The notes: a model not told the origin generated them from the letters alone. A stretch of DNA of 39,895 bases from Gp6-AA40 sp046765795 (GCA_046765795.1 JBKPRH010000431.1:1-39895); one strand, 5' to 3'. Counted from the stretch's first letter, positions 15,641 to 24,639 are shown. A program made the numbers and translations.

Positions 15641-15671
15641 GGGCTCATTTTATGTGACAGAATTCGCGACC

Positions 15672-17513
15672 ATGCGTCACTTCTTTCTCGTCGCTGCCAT
15701 CCTGCTCGTCGCCGTCGCCGCACAAGCGCAGACCGCCCCTGCCCCGAGCCGCGTCGAGGGGCCCGACGGTGCCGCCGTCTTTCAGAAAGCGTGCGCCTCA
15801 TGCCACGCCAACCCAGGTCCTGATTCGCGCGCGCCGACCCGCGAGGTGCTCCGCACCGTTGCGCCAGAGGCGATCCTCACTGCGTTGACGGTCGGCAACA
15901 TGTTCCGCCAGGGATCCGAGATCACCGACGCCGAACGCCGGGCGGTCGCGGCGTATCTCGCTGGACGTCCGGTGGGCACGGCGCCACCGCCGTCGATCGT
16001 CGGACGATGCCAGGCACAGCCGGCACCGCTTCAGGCATCGGCGCTCAATAGCGGATGGAATGGATGGGGCGCTGATGTCGCGAACACACGCTTTCAGCCT
16101 GCAGCCAAGGCTGGTCTCAATGCGACGTCCGTACCGCGACTGAAGTTGAAATGGGCCTACGGATTCGCGGGCGTCAACTCCGCGCGATCGCAGCCCGCGG
16201 TCCTCGGCGGACGGCTCTTCGTTGCCAGCGACAACGGCGATGTCGTCGCGCTCGACGCCAAGCGTGGATGTCAGCTCTGGAGCTATCATGCACAGGCCGG
16301 CATCCGCACCGCAGTCAGCGTCGGGCCGTACAAAACGGCGGCGACGAATGGCTTCGCGGTGTACTTCTCCGACGGCGCCGCGATCGCCTACGCCGTCGAT
16401 GCAAACACCGGCCGCGAAATCTGGCGACGCAAACTTGACGACCATACCTACGCGCGCGCGACCGGCTCGCTGACGGTCTATCAGGGTCGCGTCTACGTGC
16501 CTATCGCTGGGGTCGGCGAAGAGGGCCAGGGCGGCATCGCGCGCTACGAGTGCTGCACATTCCGCGGCAGCGTGTCGGCGCTCGATGCGTCGACCGGAGC
16601 CGTAATCTGGAAGTCGTACACGATCACTGAAGAACCGAAGCCGAGACACAAGAACGCATCGGGCGTACAGACTTGGGGACCTGCCGGCGGCGGCGTCTGG
16701 GGCGCACCGACGATCGATCCCGCTCGTCGTCTCGTCTACATCACGACCGGCAACAATTACTCCGCACCCGCGACCAACACGACCGACGCCGTCATCGCGA
16801 TGGACATGGACACCGGCAAACATCGCTGGGTGTATCAGCCGACGCCGAACGATGTGTGGACCGGCGGCTGCAAACAAGAGAATCCCGCCGATTCAAACTG
16901 CCCGGAGAAACTCGGACCCGATCATGACTTTTCGATCGCGCCCCTGCTGACGAAAGCCCCAAACGGGCGTGACCTGGTCATCGTGCAGCAGAAGTCGGGC
17001 ATGGCCTACGCCGTGGATGCCGAGAAGGGCACGCTCGTGTGGCAATACAAGACGAGCGACGGCAGCGGGCTCGGCGGACAGTGGGGCATCGCCGCCGACG
17101 ACAAGCAGGTCTACTTCGGCGTCAACGGACCGCGCACCGCGCAAGGCGGCATGCGCGCAACGACCATCGTTGACGGGAAGGAATTGTGGTCAAAGCCGGC
17201 GGCGGACAAACTGTGCGGCACCGCGCGCGGCTGCAGTTCCGCTCAGGGCGCGGCAGTGACTGCGATCCCCGGCATCGTCTTCTCCGGATCACAGGATGGA
17301 GGCGTGCGCGCCTACTCCGCTGCCGATGGATCGATCGTCTGGCAGTTCGACACCAACAAAGAGTTCGAAACCGTCAACGGCGTCACTGCGAACGGCGGTG
17401 CAATCGACGGCCCCGGTCCCATCGTCGCTGACGGCATGGTGTACGTCACGTCTGGATACGTGAGTCTCATCGGGCGCCCAGGCAACGTGCTACTGGCATT
17501 TGGAATCGACTAG
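15672..17513 (+). CDS. Exported cytochrome c / PQQ-type beta-propeller dehydrogenase (polyvinyl-alcohol-dehydrogenase-like)
   Basis: 613 residues from ATG 15672, chosen because a clean signal peptide follows at once (HFFLVAAILLVAVAAQAQ). Haem site CASCH at 41-45, likely distal Met in VGNMFRQG. Propeller blades with conserved Trp ends (GCQLWSYHAQAG, GREIWRRKLDD, GAVIWKSYTI, GKHRWVYQPTP, GTLVWQYKT, SIVWQFDTN). Blocks such as YECCTFRGSV, YITTGNNYSAPATNTTDAV and NGVTANGGAIDGPGPI align well with the paralogue at 6188-8062 (YPCCTFRGSI, YITTGNNYSKPATTTSDSI). It probably oxidises an alcohol in the periplasm and reduces haem c. An NTF2-like gene follows, possibly on the same transcript. Confidence 0.87.
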   Translation: MRHFFLVAAILLVAVAAQAQTAPAPSRVEGPDGAAVFQKACASCHANPGPDSRAPTREVLRTVAPEAILTALTVGNMFRQGSEITDAERRAVAAYLAGRPVGTAPPPSIVGRCQAQPAPLQASALNSGWNGWGADVANTRFQPAAKAGLNATSVPRLKLKWAYGFAGVNSARSQPAVLGGRLFVASDNGDVVALDAKRGCQLWSYHAQAGIRTAVSVGPYKTAATNGFAVYFSDGAAIAYAVDANTGREIWRRKLDDHTYARATGSLTVYQGRVYVPIAGVGEEGQGGIARYECCTFRGSVSALDASTGAVIWKSYTITEEPKPRHKNASGVQTWGPAGGGVWGAPTIDPARRLVYITTGNNYSAPATNTTDAVIAMDMDTGKHRWVYQPTPNDVWTGGCKQENPADSNCPEKLGPDHDFSIAPLLTKAPNGRDLVIVQQKSGMAYAVDAEKGTLVWQYKTSDGSGLGGQWGIAADDKQVYFGVNGPRTAQGGMRATTIVDGKELWSKPAADKLCGTARGCSSAQGAAVTAIPGIVFSGSQDGGVRAYSAADGSIVWQFDTNKEFETVNGVTANGGAIDGPGPIVADGMVYVTSGYVSLIGRPGNVLLAFGID

Positions 17514-17515
17514 AC

Positions 17516-17549
17516 GAAGGCAAAGGTCAAAGGTCAAAGGTCAAAGGCG
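17516..17549. repeat. Heptanucleotide repeat tract (AAAGGTC type)
   Basis: GAAGGC followed by AAAGGTC three times and AAAGGCG, starting three bases after the dehydrogenase stop. The complement, TTTGACC, is the unit of the tracts at 954-984 and 39119-39158. Confidence 0.85.
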
Positions 17550-17623
17550 AAGTCGCTAGGTGGGACCGTTGACCTGACGTGCCGTCATAGAATGCACAGC
17601 CTGTGATCAGGAGGATCCTCGCC

Positions 17624-18619
17624 ATGCGTGCAGCCTTTCTCGTCGCTCTTGTCCTCGTCACGATTGCAAGCCGGCTCTCGGTTGAGGCGGCGACAGGACC
17701 CATTCCGCCCAATTGCAATCGGGCGTGCCTCGAAGGCGTGATGGATCAATTCCTCGCCGCCGTTGTGGCGCACGATCCGAAGAAGGCGCCGTTGTCGAAG
17801 GACATCAAGTACACCGAGAACAATCAGGTGATCGATGTCGGCGACGGCTTCTGGAAGACGGCGCAGGGCATCGGCCGCTACAAGCACTACTTCGCCGATC
17901 CGGAGTTCGGCCAGGTCGCGTTCATGGGGACGATGATGGAGGCTGGAGCTCCGCTGCTGTACAGCCTTCGTCTTCGCATCGAGCTCGGACGCATCACGGA
18001 AGCCGAAGCGATCCTCTTCAAGCCGGGCGGCGGCGGACCGAACAACATCGCGGCGATGGAGAAGGACGGCAAGGTCGAGGACATGTGGCTCAAATCCATC
18101 CCGCCTGCGCAGCGTCTGTCGCGCCAGGAAATGATTGCGGTCGCCGACGGGTACTTCACCGGCCTGCAGAAGAACGACGGCAAGGGGATCGGCAACACGG
18201 GCACGTATCCCTTCACGAACGATTGCCATCGCATCGAGAACGGCTCACCGACAACGAATGTGCCGAAGCCAGCTGACGCCGCACCGGGCCAGATTAGTCC
18301 GTTCTGGTACGACTGCCTCACCCAATTCAAGATGGGCCTCTATTACGTCGTCCAGAACATTCATCAGCGCCGCTATCCACTCGTCGATGCCGAGCGCGGC
18401 ATTGTCTGGGCGCATGTCGTCTTCGATCAGGGCACAGTGAATTCTGGCGTGCTGTCTGATGGCACCAAGCACAGCTACCCGGGCTTCAACCGACCGAGCA
18501 GCATCCTCGTGAGCGAAGCGTTCCTGATCGAGAATGGCAAAATCCGTCGCGTCGAGATGATCGGACCCTCAGCGGTGTACCACATGAACTCGCCCTGGGG
18601 AGGCCTGAGCGGAGACTAA
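17624..18619 (+). CDS. Exported NTF2-like (SnoaL-type) protein of unknown function
   Basis: 331 residues from ATG 17624, preceded by AGGAGG at 17609-17614; a GTG at 17603 lies upstream of that site and is rejected. Signal peptide FLVALVLVTIASRLSVEA. The mature start NCNRACLEGVMDQFLAAVVAHD and IKYTENNQVIDVGDGFW look like the first helix and strand of an NTF2-like cone. A second similar half follows from about residue 165 (LSRQEMIAVADGYFTGLQ), ending in SEAFLIENGKIRRVEMIG. So it probably holds two NTF2-like domains, a fold used for binding or isomerising small hydrophobic molecules. A decayed relative lies at 38707-39107. Location after the PQQ dehydrogenase hints at a shared substrate. Confidence 0.72.
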   Translation: MRAAFLVALVLVTIASRLSVEAATGPIPPNCNRACLEGVMDQFLAAVVAHDPKKAPLSKDIKYTENNQVIDVGDGFWKTAQGIGRYKHYFADPEFGQVAFMGTMMEAGAPLLYSLRLRIELGRITEAEAILFKPGGGGPNNIAAMEKDGKVEDMWLKSIPPAQRLSRQEMIAVADGYFTGLQKNDGKGIGNTGTYPFTNDCHRIENGSPTTNVPKPADAAPGQISPFWYDCLTQFKMGLYYVVQNIHQRRYPLVDAERGIVWAHVVFDQGTVNSGVLSDGTKHSYPGFNRPSSILVSEAFLIENGKIRRVEMIGPSAVYHMNSPWGGLSGD

Positions 18620-18689
18620 GCGGTGGCTCGCGATTCCGATGATCGCGGGCGTCGCCGATATGAACGCCGAATCGTCTTGCTCGACGGAC

Positions 18690-19514
18690 TCATCTGAGAC
18701 GAAACACCAGGATCTCGGACGCGAGCGTCACCGTCATGCGCGTGAGGGCCGCGACACGTTCGGCGGCTCCATGGCGCACTCCACGATAGGTTCCGCTCAG
18801 CAGCTTGAGCAGCGAGTCCCGATCGAAGTCCCGCGCCTCACGCACAACCGATCGATCGACGAGCTCGAACAATGCGTCATGCTCGGCAAGGACGACGTCG
18901 CTGCGATCGCGCTCGACACGCTGACCCTGCACAACCTCGCGAAGCTCGATCAGATCGTCTGACGCTGGAACCGCAATAAGGAGAACGCCTGTTGGCGCGA
19001 GCACCCGGGCGGTCTCAATGGGATTACGGCGTGCGTGGAGTGACATCACCAGGTCGATGCTGCGATCGAGCAACGGCACGCGACGGTCGGCATTCGCGAC
19101 AACCCAGGTGCGATCGGGAAAATGCCGCGCCGCTCGCTCGATGGCAGCGACCGACAGATCAATGCCGATGCCAACGCCGGCGCGACTGGTCAGGGCAGCG
19201 AGCGCATCCCCGGACCCGCAACCCAAATCAACGACGACCGGCGCCTCAGGGAGATCCAGGAACGCCGCGCGGCTGGCAACCGCATCGATCAGCGTGCGGC
19301 CAACGCCCGCGGCGAGCAGGGACGCGCGCGCCTCGATCGCGGCGCGTGTATCTCCTGCCTTTGTTGATTTTCGGTCCTGAGGTTGCAGCAGGTTGAGATA
19401 CCCGCTGCGCGCGACATCGTACGAATGCCCGGAGGCACAGACGAACGTACGGTCGCGGCGCAGAAGCGGCAGCGCGCAGCCGCGCACGCTGCAGGCGAGA
19501 GGCGGTTGGGCCAC
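18690..19514 (-). CDS. rlmA: 23S rRNA (guanine-N1)-methyltransferase, RlmA type
   Basis: 274 residues, close to the 269 of the E. coli enzyme. N-terminal zinc finger with C8, C13, C26 and H30, followed by the family sequence HSYDVARSGYLNLLQP. Next come the KAGDTRAAIEARASLLAAG segment and the SAM-binding motif VVVDLGCGSGDAL (92-104). LVMSLHARRNPIETARVLAPTG is the region after motif IV. RlmA methylates G745 of 23S rRNA in Gram-negatives; homologues modify the neighbouring G748, so the exact target is uncertain. The start is adjacent to the stop of the upstream kinase-like gene with no gap, which suggests one transcript even though the functions look unrelated. Confidence 0.85.
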   Translation of the reverse strand: MAQPPLACSVRGCALPLLRRDRTFVCASGHSYDVARSGYLNLLQPQDRKSTKAGDTRAAIEARASLLAAGVGRTLIDAVASRAAFLDLPEAPVVVDLGCGSGDALAALTSRAGVGIGIDLSVAAIERAARHFPDRTWVVANADRRVPLLDRSIDLVMSLHARRNPIETARVLAPTGVLLIAVPASDDLIELREVVQGQRVERDRSDVVLAEHDALFELVDRSVVREARDFDRDSLLKLLSGTYRGVRHGAAERVAALTRMTVTLASEILVFRLR

Positions 19515-20339
19515 TCAGCGGATCGTATAGAGAACCTTGTCCTCTCCCAACACCGAGATCTTTTGATCGAAGAGCTGCACGAGCTTGTCGCGCCGGATGA
19601 ATAGCGCTTCGATCTCGTCTTTCGTCAGCGTCTTCCCGATCGATTCGGTGAACGCCTGCTTGTCGAGGCCGCGCATCTTCTCGAACATCGACCGGTCAAT
19701 GCGCGTCAGGTTTCCCGGCGTTTGCAGGTCTCGACCCAATCGAAACGCCCGCGTGTGATCGATCATCCACAACTTGCTGTCGGACGACCACATGATGTTC
19801 CCCTGGTTGCGATCGCGGTTCTGAATCAGCTCGTCGAAGACAAACATCACGCTGTAGTAATCGGCGGCGCGCAACGGATTCGCATTGTGCTCTTTCGCCT
19901 TGCGACGGTCACCGTCGTCGGTGACGCCGTCGAGCCACCACGTCATGGCCGCGGGCTTCCCGTCCACGACGCGTTCGACCGACATCGGCACGTTGTCGAG
20001 GCCGAGGGCCACGGCGAGCCGGTACGCGGCGACGTTATAGCGGTACGAATCTTTGAAGTTGACCTCGGACTTCTTGGGACCCACATCAAAGTACGGCTTC
20101 GCGATGTCCACGTTCTGGACCTGGGCATCGTGCGTGACGACGCCATCCGACAGCGTGACGCGATACGCGCTGGTCACGCCCTTCGACGATTCCTTCTTCT
20201 TGATGATGCGGCCGTCGAGCAGGAACTTCTCCATCTCCGCCGGGCCGAGCGTTGCCGCCGGAGGAGCAGGAGCCAGCGTCTGCGCCGGACTCGGCCATGG
20301 TGCAGCAATCAAAAGAACGACTGCGATCAAGAGCCTCAT
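19515..20339 (-). CDS. Exported protein with an atypical (HipA/PI3K/FAM20-like) kinase fold
   Basis: 274 residues from ATG 20339 with a clear signal peptide (LLIAVVLLIAAPWPSPAQ). After it, LLDGRIIKKKESSKG and YRVTLSDG resemble the nucleotide-binding first lobe. YNVAAYRLAVALGLDNVPMS matches the AAY-x-L-x-x-x-LGL-x-x-VP helix seen in HipA/FAM20/PI4K-type kinases. The catalytic segment is NRDRNQGNIMW (174-184) with IDHTRAF (193-199), like the D-R-x-x-x-N and D-H/D-F-G pair of those enzymes. If active it would phosphorylate something outside the cytoplasm, which is unusual, or use another nucleotide. I see no partner gene; it directly precedes rlmA. The fold assignment is by motif only. Confidence 0.65.
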   Translation of the reverse strand: MRLLIAVVLLIAAPWPSPAQTLAPAPPAATLGPAEMEKFLLDGRIIKKKESSKGVTSAYRVTLSDGVVTHDAQVQNVDIAKPYFDVGPKKSEVNFKDSYRYNVAAYRLAVALGLDNVPMSVERVVDGKPAAMTWWLDGVTDDGDRRKAKEHNANPLRAADYYSVMFVFDELIQNRDRNQGNIMWSSDSKLWMIDHTRAFRLGRDLQTPGNLTRIDRSMFEKMRGLDKQAFTESIGKTLTKDEIEALFIRRDKLVQLFDQKISVLGEDKVLYTIR

Positions 20340-20590
20340 ACGATTCTTCTCCTGCGTTCTGGCCTTAACGTGACGCTATGGTAGTGCGACCCTTGGCTTG
20401 AATTGCCACCGCCCGCCAAGTTCGTGCCCACATGGTTGCGGAAATATACGGACGAACCGCGCGAACGGCAATACGCGGACGATGCGCCGTATTGGATAGC
20501 TCCATGTGCGAACAAGCCTCGCCGGTTCAACAACATGACCCGATGCCTGAGCACCTCGCCCGGGCGTCTCAATGATAGGCTGAGCTTCGA

Positions 20591-21109
20591 ATGAGCAGCC
20601 CCACCCGGCCGCCGGTCGTGCGCTTTGGCGCCTTCGAGCTCGATCTTGAGGCCGAACGTCTGCTCAAGAACGGCCGTCAGGTCCGCCTGCAGCCCCAACC
20701 ATTCAAGCTGCTTCGGCTGCTCACCGCCCAACCAGGCCGGCTGGTCACGCGGGAGGAAATCCAGGCCTCTCTCTGGACGAACGACACGTTCGTCGATTTT
20801 GAACAGGGCGTGAACTTCGCGGTAAAGCAGGTGCGGGAGGCGCTCGGGGACCGGGCCGAAAACTCGATCTACGTCGAGACGGTACCCAAGCGCGGATATC
20901 GGTTTCTCGCCCCAGTCATCGTCCCGAATAAGGACGAAACACTGGACGTCCGCACCCCCGCCGAGCCGTTTCTGCAGCGGGCGCTGTGGGAGAACATCGT
21001 CGAGCTGCGCCTATCCGAGGAGCAGCATCGGAGGCAGCTTCGCTGGATGACAATCGCGATCGTGTGTCTGGGCATCGCGTGCGTGGTGTTGTTTCTCCTG
21101 AACACGTAG
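20591..21109 (+). CDS. Winged-helix DNA-binding membrane protein (CadC/ToxR-like, short form)
   Basis: 172 residues from ATG 20591. Residues ~10-107 form an OmpR/PhoB-type winged helix (VVRFGAFELDLEAERLLKNG, LQPQPFKLLRLLTAQPGRLV, FEQGVNFAVKQVREAL, YVETVPKRGYRFLAPV). A charged stretch follows, then one transmembrane helix at ~150-170 (WMTIAIVCLGIACVVLFLL) and the protein ends. Acidobacterial relatives usually continue with a TolB-like and TPR region after the helix; here such a region is found instead in the kinase two genes downstream. It starts an apparent three-gene operon (12- and 8-base gaps). Likely an inner-membrane-tethered regulator. Confidence 0.82.
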   Translation: MSSPTRPPVVRFGAFELDLEAERLLKNGRQVRLQPQPFKLLRLLTAQPGRLVTREEIQASLWTNDTFVDFEQGVNFAVKQVREALGDRAENSIYVETVPKRGYRFLAPVIVPNKDETLDVRTPAEPFLQRALWENIVELRLSEEQHRRQLRWMTIAIVCLGIACVVLFLLNT

Positions 21110-21121
21110 AATTTCGCCGCT

Positions 21122-22231
21122 ATGAGAAGCCCGACCGTGACCATCAGGTTCGTTGTCGTGTTGGGACTGGCGCTCACCGCCGCGTCACTCGCGGCGCAGA
21201 GCTCACTGCGTGCTCCGACGTTTCAAGTCGATCCAGGTTGGCCGAGCATCCCCAACGACTGGGTACTCGGTGAGGTGTCGTCGATCTCGGTGGATTCTCG
21301 AGATCACATCTGGGTTCTGCATCGGCCGCGCTCAATCCCCGAGGCGCAGCGCGCCAAGGCCGCGCCTCCGGTCCTCGAGTTCGACACGTCCGGCAAGCTG
21401 CTTTCGAGTTGGGGTGGATCGGCTGACGGCTTTGACTGGCCCGAACGCGAGCACGGCATCTTTGTCGATACGAAGAACTTCGTGTGGATCAGCGGCAACG
21501 GCGGCTGGCCGAAACCAACGGGACCCGGCAGCGGTGACGACATGATTCTGAAGTTCACCACGGCCGGAAAGCTGGTGATGCAGATCGGCAAGCGCGGACA
21601 GAGCACCGGCAACACCGACATGGTCAACGTGCACCAGCCGGCGGATGTATTCGTGCACGCTGAGAATAACGAGCTGTATGTTGCCGACGGTTACGGCAAT
21701 CAGCGCGTCGTGGTCTTCGATGCCAACAGCGGAAAGTTCAAGCGTATGTGGAGCGCGTTCGGCAACGCACCGCCAGCAGCGATGGCGCCGAATCCTCCGA
21801 CGCCGCAGCCGAATCAAGGCGGCCCTGACGGTCCGCCACAATTCGGTCTGGTCCACGCCGTGAAAGTCTCGCGCGACGGCGTGGTCTACGTTGCGGATCG
21901 TACCAACAACCGCATTCAGACCTTCACTACTGCGGGCAAGTTTGTGAAGCAGGTGCGTCTCGCGCAGCAAGGCACGGTTGTCCCGGTGCCGGCCGGCTTC
22001 GCGTTCTCGCCCGATCGCAAGCAGCAGTATCTCTACGTCGTCGATTCGGGCCCGATGCAGGTCGCCATCTTCGACCGCGCGACGATGACGCAGATCGGTA
22101 CGATTGGGATGCGCGGTCCGAAGCCTGGTGAGTTCGACATCGTGCATCACATGGCCGCGGACTCGAAGGGCAACCTCTATACAGCGGAGATCGTCACCAA
22201 CCGGCGCGCGCAACGGTTTGTATTGAAGTAG
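21122..22231 (+). CDS. Exported NHL-repeat six-bladed beta-propeller protein
   Basis: 369 residues from ATG 21122. Signal peptide VVVLGLALTAASLAAQ. Successive NHL-type blades: SSISVDSRDHIWVLHRP, HGIFVDTKNFVWISGNGG, ADVFVHAENNELYVADGYG, HAVKVSRDGVVYVADRTNN, and HHMAADSKGNLYTAEIVTN. Each has the x-D-x-x-G-x-V/L-Y-V-A pattern. Similar sequence is found in peptidyl-alpha-hydroxyglycine lyase-like NHL proteins, but I see no proof of lyase activity. A Pro/Gln-rich insert (APNPPTPQPNQGGPDGPP) sits in the middle. It lies between the membrane wHTH and the kinase in one operon, so a ligand-sensing role is possible. Confidence 0.8.
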   Translation: MRSPTVTIRFVVVLGLALTAASLAAQSSLRAPTFQVDPGWPSIPNDWVLGEVSSISVDSRDHIWVLHRPRSIPEAQRAKAAPPVLEFDTSGKLLSSWGGSADGFDWPEREHGIFVDTKNFVWISGNGGWPKPTGPGSGDDMILKFTTAGKLVMQIGKRGQSTGNTDMVNVHQPADVFVHAENNELYVADGYGNQRVVVFDANSGKFKRMWSAFGNAPPAAMAPNPPTPQPNQGGPDGPPQFGLVHAVKVSRDGVVYVADRTNNRIQTFTTAGKFVKQVRLAQQGTVVPVPAGFAFSPDRKQQYLYVVDSGPMQVAIFDRATMTQIGTIGMRGPKPGEFDIVHHMAADSKGNLYTAEIVTNRRAQRFVLK

Positions 22232-22239
22232 AGGTCGGT

Positions 22240-24639
22240 GTGGATCGCGGACGGCTCGCGCACTACCGCATCATCAGCAAACTGGGTGCTGGTGGCATGG
22301 GCGAGGTGTATCGCGCCCACGATGAGCATCTCGCTCGAGACGTCGCGCTCAAGGTCCTGCCTGCATCGAGCTTCGACGATCCCAACGCGCGCCTGAGGCT
22401 GGCCCGTGAAGCACGCGCGGCCGCAGCGCTCAATCATCCGAACATCTGCACCGTGTACCAAGTCGGCGAGGCCGACGGCCAGGCCTATATCGCGATGGAG
22501 CTCGTCGAAGGACGGACACTCAGCGCGATGCTGCACGCGGGCCCACTGGCAGCCGAGCACGTCGTGCACTACGGACGGCAACTGACGGATGCGCTCACGC
22601 ACGCACACGAGCGCGGCGTCATCCATCGCGATCTGAAAAGCAACAACGTCATCGTGACGCCGGATCGGCGGGTCAAGGTTCTTGATTTCGGTCTCGCGAA
22701 GCGAGCCGTCGATTCGGACATGACCGCTGCGGTGACGGAGATCCACGCGTCATTGACGCAAGCCGGGACCGCGGTCGGTACGTTGCCATACATGTCGCCC
22801 GAACAGTTGCGCGGCGAGCCGGTGCGCGCCGTGAGTGACATCTGGGCGCTCGGCGTCGTGCTCTATGAAATGGCGGCCGGCGCTCGCCCCTTCACGGGCA
22901 ACACACCATTCGAGCTGAGCGCGGCGATTCTCAGTGACGATCCCGTTCAGATCCCGGCAGAGATCAGACCGGAGTTGCATGCAGCCATCGCTGGCTGTCT
23001 CGTCAAGGACTCGCGACGGCGATTCGCAACCGCTGGAGATGTACGCGCCGCGCTCGACGGCGTACAGACAGCTGTCGCCGCACTGCCTCCACTTCCAGCG
23101 GCGGAGCCGGCGACCGAGATCGATTCGTCCGGCGTCATGACGCTGACGTTCAACCGGCGCCGGGTTATGTGGCTGGGTGCCAGTGCGCTTGTCGTCGCCG
23201 GATCCGGCGTGGCGTGGTGGCGTTTCCTCTTGAGCGAGGCGACGCCTCGAACGCTTGCGGTGCTTCCCCTGGTGAACACGCAAAACGATGAGGATCTCGA
23301 ATATCTCTGCGACGGCATCACCGAGAGTTTGATCCAGCAAGTGTCGAAGCTTCGTTCGTTCCGCGTGCGTCCGTTGGGCGTGGTGCTGCCCTTCAAGGGG
23401 CCGTCGGGTGATCCACAAGCTGCGGGCCGTCAGCTTGGCGTCGAAACGGTCCTCGCAGGTACGCTCGAACGGCAAGTTGAACGGCTGAAGATCTCTGCTC
23501 GGCTTGTCGACGTGGCCAGCGGGCGGCAACTCTGGACCAGCACATACGATCGCAACGCCATGAATGTGCTCGATGTGCAGGACGAGATCGCGAGCGCGAT
23601 CATGAACGACGGGCTGCGCGTGCGTCTGACCAGCGACGAGCACGAATTGCTCGTGCGACATCCGACGACTGACGCAGAGGCCTACGACCTGTACCTGCAG
23701 GCGCGCTACAGTCAGCGGCTCGCGACTGAAGAGGACTACCTCGATTCCCGCAGCTTGCTCGAAAAGGCTGTGGTGAGAGATCCGAAGTTCGCCCTCGCCT
23801 ACGTCGCTCTATCGGGCAATTACGGCATGATGGCCGTCGATGGCCTCGAACGTCCGACCGACGCATGGCCCCAGGTGAGCCGCTACATGCGTCAGGCACT
23901 CGCGCTCGATCCCTCACTCCCTGAGGCCGCCGTCATGGAGCACGCGAGGGTGTTCCTCTTCGATTGGGACTGGGCGGCTGCCGAAGCCGCGCGCAAGAAG
24001 TTTCTCGCATCGCCAGTCGGCGATTTCGATCCGCAGTTCTCCAGAGCGCTTGCAGTGGAACTGTGGGCGATGGGCCGGACGAAGGAGGCGCTGCAACTCG
24101 CGCGACGCACGCGCGAGCTCGATACGCGCAGTCCGTATCTCGCCGTCCTCGAGGCCGATTACCTGCTGCGCGACGATCAGTTCGATGCAGCGATCGCGCT
24201 GTACGAATACGCGATTCGTCTCGATCCAGAGAATTCGAATGCGCTCTTCGGTCTGGCCGAGACGCTGATGCGCCAGAAACGATTCGATGAGGCCATTGCG
24301 GCGCGGCGAAAGGCGCATATGACGGCCGGCGACGACCGGCTTGCCCCAGTGTTCGCCACCGCGAAAGGCGAGGCCGGATATCGGCAGATCGACGAGGCCT
24401 GGGTGCGGTTGCAGCTCGATGAGCTCATGGAGCGAGAGCGGACCAAATACGTGTCACCGCTGGACTTTGCGCGGGCATACGCGCAGCTTGGCAACAAGGA
24501 ACAGGCGTTCAAGTATCTCGACGCCGCCTTCGTCGATCGCTCGCCGGGACTCGTGTTTCTGAAAGTCGACCGCGCGTGGGACCCAATACGGGACGACACG
24601 CGGTTTGCCGCCGCGATCCGTCAGGTAGGCCTGCCCTAG
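22240..24639 (+). CDS. Transmembrane Ser/Thr protein kinase with TolB-like and TPR domains
   Basis: 799 residues from GTG 22240, eight bases after the NHL gene. Kinase domain residues 9-270: GAGGMGEV (16-23), Lys38 in ALKVL, HRDLKSNN (129-136, catalytic Asp131), DFGLA (149-153) and the SPEQLRG segment. A transmembrane helix follows near 308-330 (MWLGASALVVAGSGVAWW). Beyond it lies a TolB-like region (TLAVLPLVNTQNDEDLEYLC, LQVETV-like GVETVLAGTLE, GRQLWTSTYDR). TPR-type helices from ~480 to the end follow (SNALFGLAETLMRQKRFDEA). All kinase key residues are present, so it should be active. The extracytoplasmic half probably senses or assembles with a partner. Kinases of this build are frequent in Acidobacteriota. 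Confidence 0.92.
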   Translation: MDRGRLAHYRIISKLGAGGMGEVYRAHDEHLARDVALKVLPASSFDDPNARLRLAREARAAAALNHPNICTVYQVGEADGQAYIAMELVEGRTLSAMLHAGPLAAEHVVHYGRQLTDALTHAHERGVIHRDLKSNNVIVTPDRRVKVLDFGLAKRAVDSDMTAAVTEIHASLTQAGTAVGTLPYMSPEQLRGEPVRAVSDIWALGVVLYEMAAGARPFTGNTPFELSAAILSDDPVQIPAEIRPELHAAIAGCLVKDSRRRFATAGDVRAALDGVQTAVAALPPLPAAEPATEIDSSGVMTLTFNRRRVMWLGASALVVAGSGVAWWRFLLSEATPRTLAVLPLVNTQNDEDLEYLCDGITESLIQQVSKLRSFRVRPLGVVLPFKGPSGDPQAAGRQLGVETVLAGTLERQVERLKISARLVDVASGRQLWTSTYDRNAMNVLDVQDEIASAIMNDGLRVRLTSDEHELLVRHPTTDAEAYDLYLQARYSQRLATEEDYLDSRSLLEKAVVRDPKFALAYVALSGNYGMMAVDGLERPTDAWPQVSRYMRQALALDPSLPEAAVMEHARVFLFDWDWAAAEAARKKFLASPVGDFDPQFSRALAVELWAMGRTKEALQLARRTRELDTRSPYLAVLEADYLLRDDQFDAAIALYEYAIRLDPENSNALFGLAETLMRQKRFDEAIAARRKAHMTAGDDRLAPVFATAKGEAGYRQIDEAWVRLQLDELMERERTKYVSPLDFARAYAQLGNKEQAFKYLDAAFVDRSPGLVFLKVDRAWDPIRDDTRFAAAIRQVGLP

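Noticed and set aside
17603..17623. GTG start of the NTF2-like gene at 17603
   Set aside because: It lies upstream of the AGGAGG ribosome-binding site that is correctly spaced for ATG 17624.
20403..20594. Plus-strand ORF of 63 residues before the winged-helix gene
   Set aside because: No ribosome-binding site, no motif; the four-base overlap with the next start is not enough support.
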